Source: Actinomucor elegans (taxonomy: Eukaryota; Mucoromycota; Mucoromycetes; Mucorales; Mucoraceae). From it: a stretch of 64,000 bases of DNA. Below the pieces are notes generated by a model. It did not search any database and was not told the origin of the DNA. It saw only the letters and a program-made list of their open reading frames with translations. Shown here piece after piece: positions 61,850 to 64,000 of this stretch (within the stretch, counting starts at the first letter, position 1; every line of letters begins with the position of its first letter). Both the position numbers and the translations under genes were made by a program. The DNA lies in contig JAMSLZ010000016.1 of assembly GCA_026027325.1 (NCBI GenBank), forward strand, positions 1 to 64,000, read 5' to 3'.

Positions 61850-64000
61850 TTGGGGATGGGGATGTAGCTCAGTTTAAAGATTATATTTTATTAATAAGTA
61901 GTTATATGGGCAAACTCTATAGAGCATCTAGCCTAACTATATGAAAAGTGTTTAAAATAAACATAGAAAAAAGTATAAAAAACCCTGAGACCCACAAGGG
62001 AGAAAAAGGTTGAAGACAAGATAGAGATGCAGAGGATTACTGTAAGACTGAATGATCCAAAAGACATGCCAACAGCTGGGAACTTTGATAATCACTTACC
62101 ACTGCGGCAGCGCAGTTGGAAGACAAGCAGCTTAGTTCATCGGTAGCCAAGAAGTCGCGAAGAACGTAGTAGCCATCAAGGCCTACTAGACAGAAGGAGC
62201 GAAGAACCAGGCATCACCAGGATCTGGATCTGGAGCGATAGCAGCAAGAGGATGACACAGCGTGTCAATCACATAGAGAACCTCAAGGAGTGCAGACCAG
62301 AAAGACGGTGGACCATTGGATGCTTTCAAGGGCAACAAGTTCAGGGCATGATCAATGCGATTGACATCTGGCGGAGCAGCAGGTAATTGGCACAGAAGGC
62401 GAGGATCAATGCCACGGCAATTGAACACAAAGTGATCTCGAGAGAGCCGGCAACCAGTGAAACAAGGACACAATTCATCACGGTTAGCGAAACGGCCTAA
62501 CCGCCATCGAACAAGACGACTGCGAGCAGCACGAGTCATAGGCAGGTACAGTATTGGATCAGGCTTTGAAGTAGAGGGCCGACAAGCACGCAAAAGAACC
62601 GATTTACCAGTGTGAGCAGCAGCAGCCATTTGCTTGTCAAAGAGATCTTGCCAGTAGCCAGAGAACCAGGACTTGAGACGAGAGGCTGTAGGTACAGGAT
62701 TGGGCAATGCCATATACATAGGATTGAGATATAGAAGCTTGTTCAATCGAGTGTAGCCAAGACCAGAAGGAGAATTGTCTCGAGAAGAGTTCAGCAAGGA
62801 TATCAAGCAATCATCAGGAAGCCATTGCGATCGTAGGGCATACTTGGTAACCAGGACATTGTATCGATGCTTCATGGAAGGGATACAAGTGATGTGCTTC
62901 GTGACATTGAACCATCGGGAGCCAACAAACATACCAACTAACCGGTTCTGAAGGTTATCCAAAGCAGTAAAGTCAGCAGCAGAGAGCCTAGATATAGCAA
63001 GACCGTACTCAAACTTGGGCCGAATGAAGGTAGTATATAACCGAGAACAGAGCAAGAGAGAGAAGCCATTGCGGTTGACACCAACCGAATTCAGTAGAGC
63101 CATGGTTTTGACAGCACCACCAGACCGTTTAGCCAGGATACCCGGACCATCAAGACCTTTCTTGTTGAATGGCATACCAAGATACGTGAACTCGTTCACT
63201 GCAGGCAGAGGAACATCATAGAGACTCAGTCTAAAGTTGGTAGACGTAGAGGAGGTCACAGAGGGAGCGTTCAGGACAGCACACTTGGTAGGATTCCAAC
63301 GATAGCCCAGTACTCTTGAATGATCAGCAGCTAAATTCAACATATTTTGCACCTCATGTTTGGAGCCAAAGATTGCCACATCGTCGGCAAACAGAAGACA
63401 GTTAATGGCCACAGCCTCAGCAGATCCAGGAGGAGACACCACAGCAGTAGTATCCGAAGCTTCAGACCGAAGGAGCTCAGGCAAGGAGTTGATGTACAAA
63501 GAGTACAAGTGAGGACTCAACACCGAGCCTTGGAGTACACCAGTGGCAGGGGAGAAAGAGGAAGAGATGTGGTTGGCAATCAATACGGAGATGGATACAT
63601 CATCAAATAGATTGACCAGCAGACCAAGGAGAGGCCGAGGCAGAGATGAATTCTCAAGAGCATTCCAGATCACACATCGATCAACAGTGTCATAGGCAGC
63701 CTTAATATCCAGAAAAGCAACAACAGGATAGTGGTGATGAACCAAGAAGTAGTTGTGCATCAGGTCGTGCAGACAGAGGGCTTGATCCAGAGGACTACGC
63801 ATGGGACGGAAGCCACCTTGTGCGAGATCTAGAGAAGGCGAATGGTCATAGACGCTTTGTGCAATGGTAATCTCAAACAACTTACGCATCACCGAAGTCA
63901 AAGAAATTGGCCTGTAGTTGGCAGGATCAGAAGCATCACCTTTCTTGAAGATAGGAAAGACCTGAGCTTGACGCCATAGAACCGGTGTATAGCACCATTG
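61850..64000 (-). mobile_element. LINE of the second subfamily, 3' half, running off the right edge
   Basis: The 3' end at about 61850 shows two terminal repeats (TTGGGGAT then GGGGATGTAGCTC). 3' UTR to 62185, then ORF2. It belongs to the subfamily of copies P and L0 (CPCFTGCRLSRDHFVFNC; NLLPLKASNGPP). Confidence 0.9.
62186..64000 (-). CDS. LINE ORF2, C-terminal 600 residues (partial)
   Basis: Open from the right edge (QWCYTPVLWRQAQVFPIFKK) to the stop at 62186. The RT core is complete from NYRPISLTS through FLDIKAAYDTVDR, GVLQGSVLSPHLYSLYIN and LLFADDVAIFG to YLGMPFNKKG. Then comes the C-terminal cysteine motif. No stop or frameshift. The endonuclease and ORF1 lie outside the window. Confidence 0.93.
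   Translation of the reverse strand, partial: QWCYTPVLWRQAQVFPIFKKGDASDPANYRPISLTSVMRKLFEITIAQSVYDHSPSLDLAQGGFRPMRSPLDQALCLHDLMHNYFLVHHHYPVVAFLDIKAAYDTVDRCVIWNALENSSLPRPLLGLLVNLFDDVSISVLIANHISSSFSPATGVLQGSVLSPHLYSLYINSLPELLRSEASDTTAVVSPPGSAEAVAINCLLFADDVAIFGSKHEVQNMLNLAADHSRVLGYRWNPTKCAVLNAPSVTSSTSTNFRLSLYDVPLPAVNEFTYLGMPFNKKGLDGPGILAKRSGGAVKTMALLNSVGVNRNGFSLLLCSRLYTTFIRPKFEYGLAISRLSAADFTALDNLQNRLVGMFVGSRWFNVTKHITCIPSMKHRYNVLVTKYALRSQWLPDDCLISLLNSSRDNSPSGLGYTRLNKLLYLNPMYMALPNPVPTASRLKSWFSGYWQDLFDKQMAAAAHTGKSVLLRACRPSTSKPDPILYLPMTRAARSRLVRWRLGRFANRDELCPCFTGCRLSRDHFVFNCRGIDPRLLCQLPAAPPDVNRIDHALNLLPLKASNGPPSFWSALLEVLYVIDTLCHPLAAIAPDPDPGDAWFFAPSV

Noticed and set aside
20139..64000. Canonical telomere repeats such as long TTAGGG arrays
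   Set aside because: None seen. Only short G-rich bits at LINE junctions, so the telomeric reading rests on array geometry alone.
1..64000. CRISPR arrays, rRNA and tRNA genes
   Set aside because: No regular spacer array or recognisable rRNA was seen. tRNA-like fragments, such as near 16350, do not fold into a convincing cloverleaf by eye.

Overview
This window looks like a transposon-rich chromosome region of an early-diverging fungus, most likely Mucoromycota (Mucorales-like). The reasons are intron-bearing eukaryotic genes with short GT-AG introns (a DAG-lipase-like gene, a LIM/C1/RhoGAP gene and a mitochondrial GatA-type amidase) and a typical fungal transposon set: chromovirus, LINE, Tc1/mariner, CACTA and Merlin. 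The species assignment is inference.

Layout. Positions 1-9058 hold three single-copy genes, all on the minus strand, with an old LINE remnant between the first two. All three carry apparent 1-nt frameshifts. Positions 9.3-13.1 kb are a scrap zone: an ORF1-like remnant, solo LTRs of several families, a Tc1 fragment, and a plus-strand LINE copy cut up by three LTRs. From 13.1 kb to the right edge the backbone is a head-to-tail array of LINEs, all with their 3' ends pointing left toward the genes. Each LINE 3' end (reading GGGGATGTAGCTC on the plus strand) abuts the 5' end of the next element. The array alternates about 4.87-kb autonomous LINEs (ORF1 and ORF2, with a UAAUG stop/start overlap) with about 1.98-kb relatives that encode only ORF1. 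One member is 5'-truncated and still has another element's 3' end joined to its broken end. This layout resembles HeT-A/TART-type telomeric retrotransposon arrays.

Other transposons are nested inside the LINEs. (i) A chromovirus with CAATC target duplications (21035-30102) has its 3' LTR split by a Merlin-type element, which is itself split by a Tc1-type element. (ii) A 6.6-kb CACTA/EnSpm element (30708-37307) has an apparently intact six-exon transposase. (iii) Three Merlin-type elements have 8-bp target duplications; two are the same size and encode identical proteins. (iv) There are three elements of an unusual type (called A, B and C here). Their transposase is a DDE enzyme (Harbinger/IS5-like signature) fused to a C-terminal chromodomain, and each is bounded by long direct repeats of 221-290 bp.

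Element A (43492-50156) is the most striking. Its ends are 422-bp terminal repeats whose outer 280 bp form a 66-bp inverted repeat around a 148-bp loop. The loop has the opposite relative orientation at the two ends, which is the flip/flop arrangement of rolling-hairpin replicons. It also carries a gene resembling rolling-circle replication initiators. Element B is inserted in that gene. Removing B with its 4-bp TATT duplication restores the reading frame.
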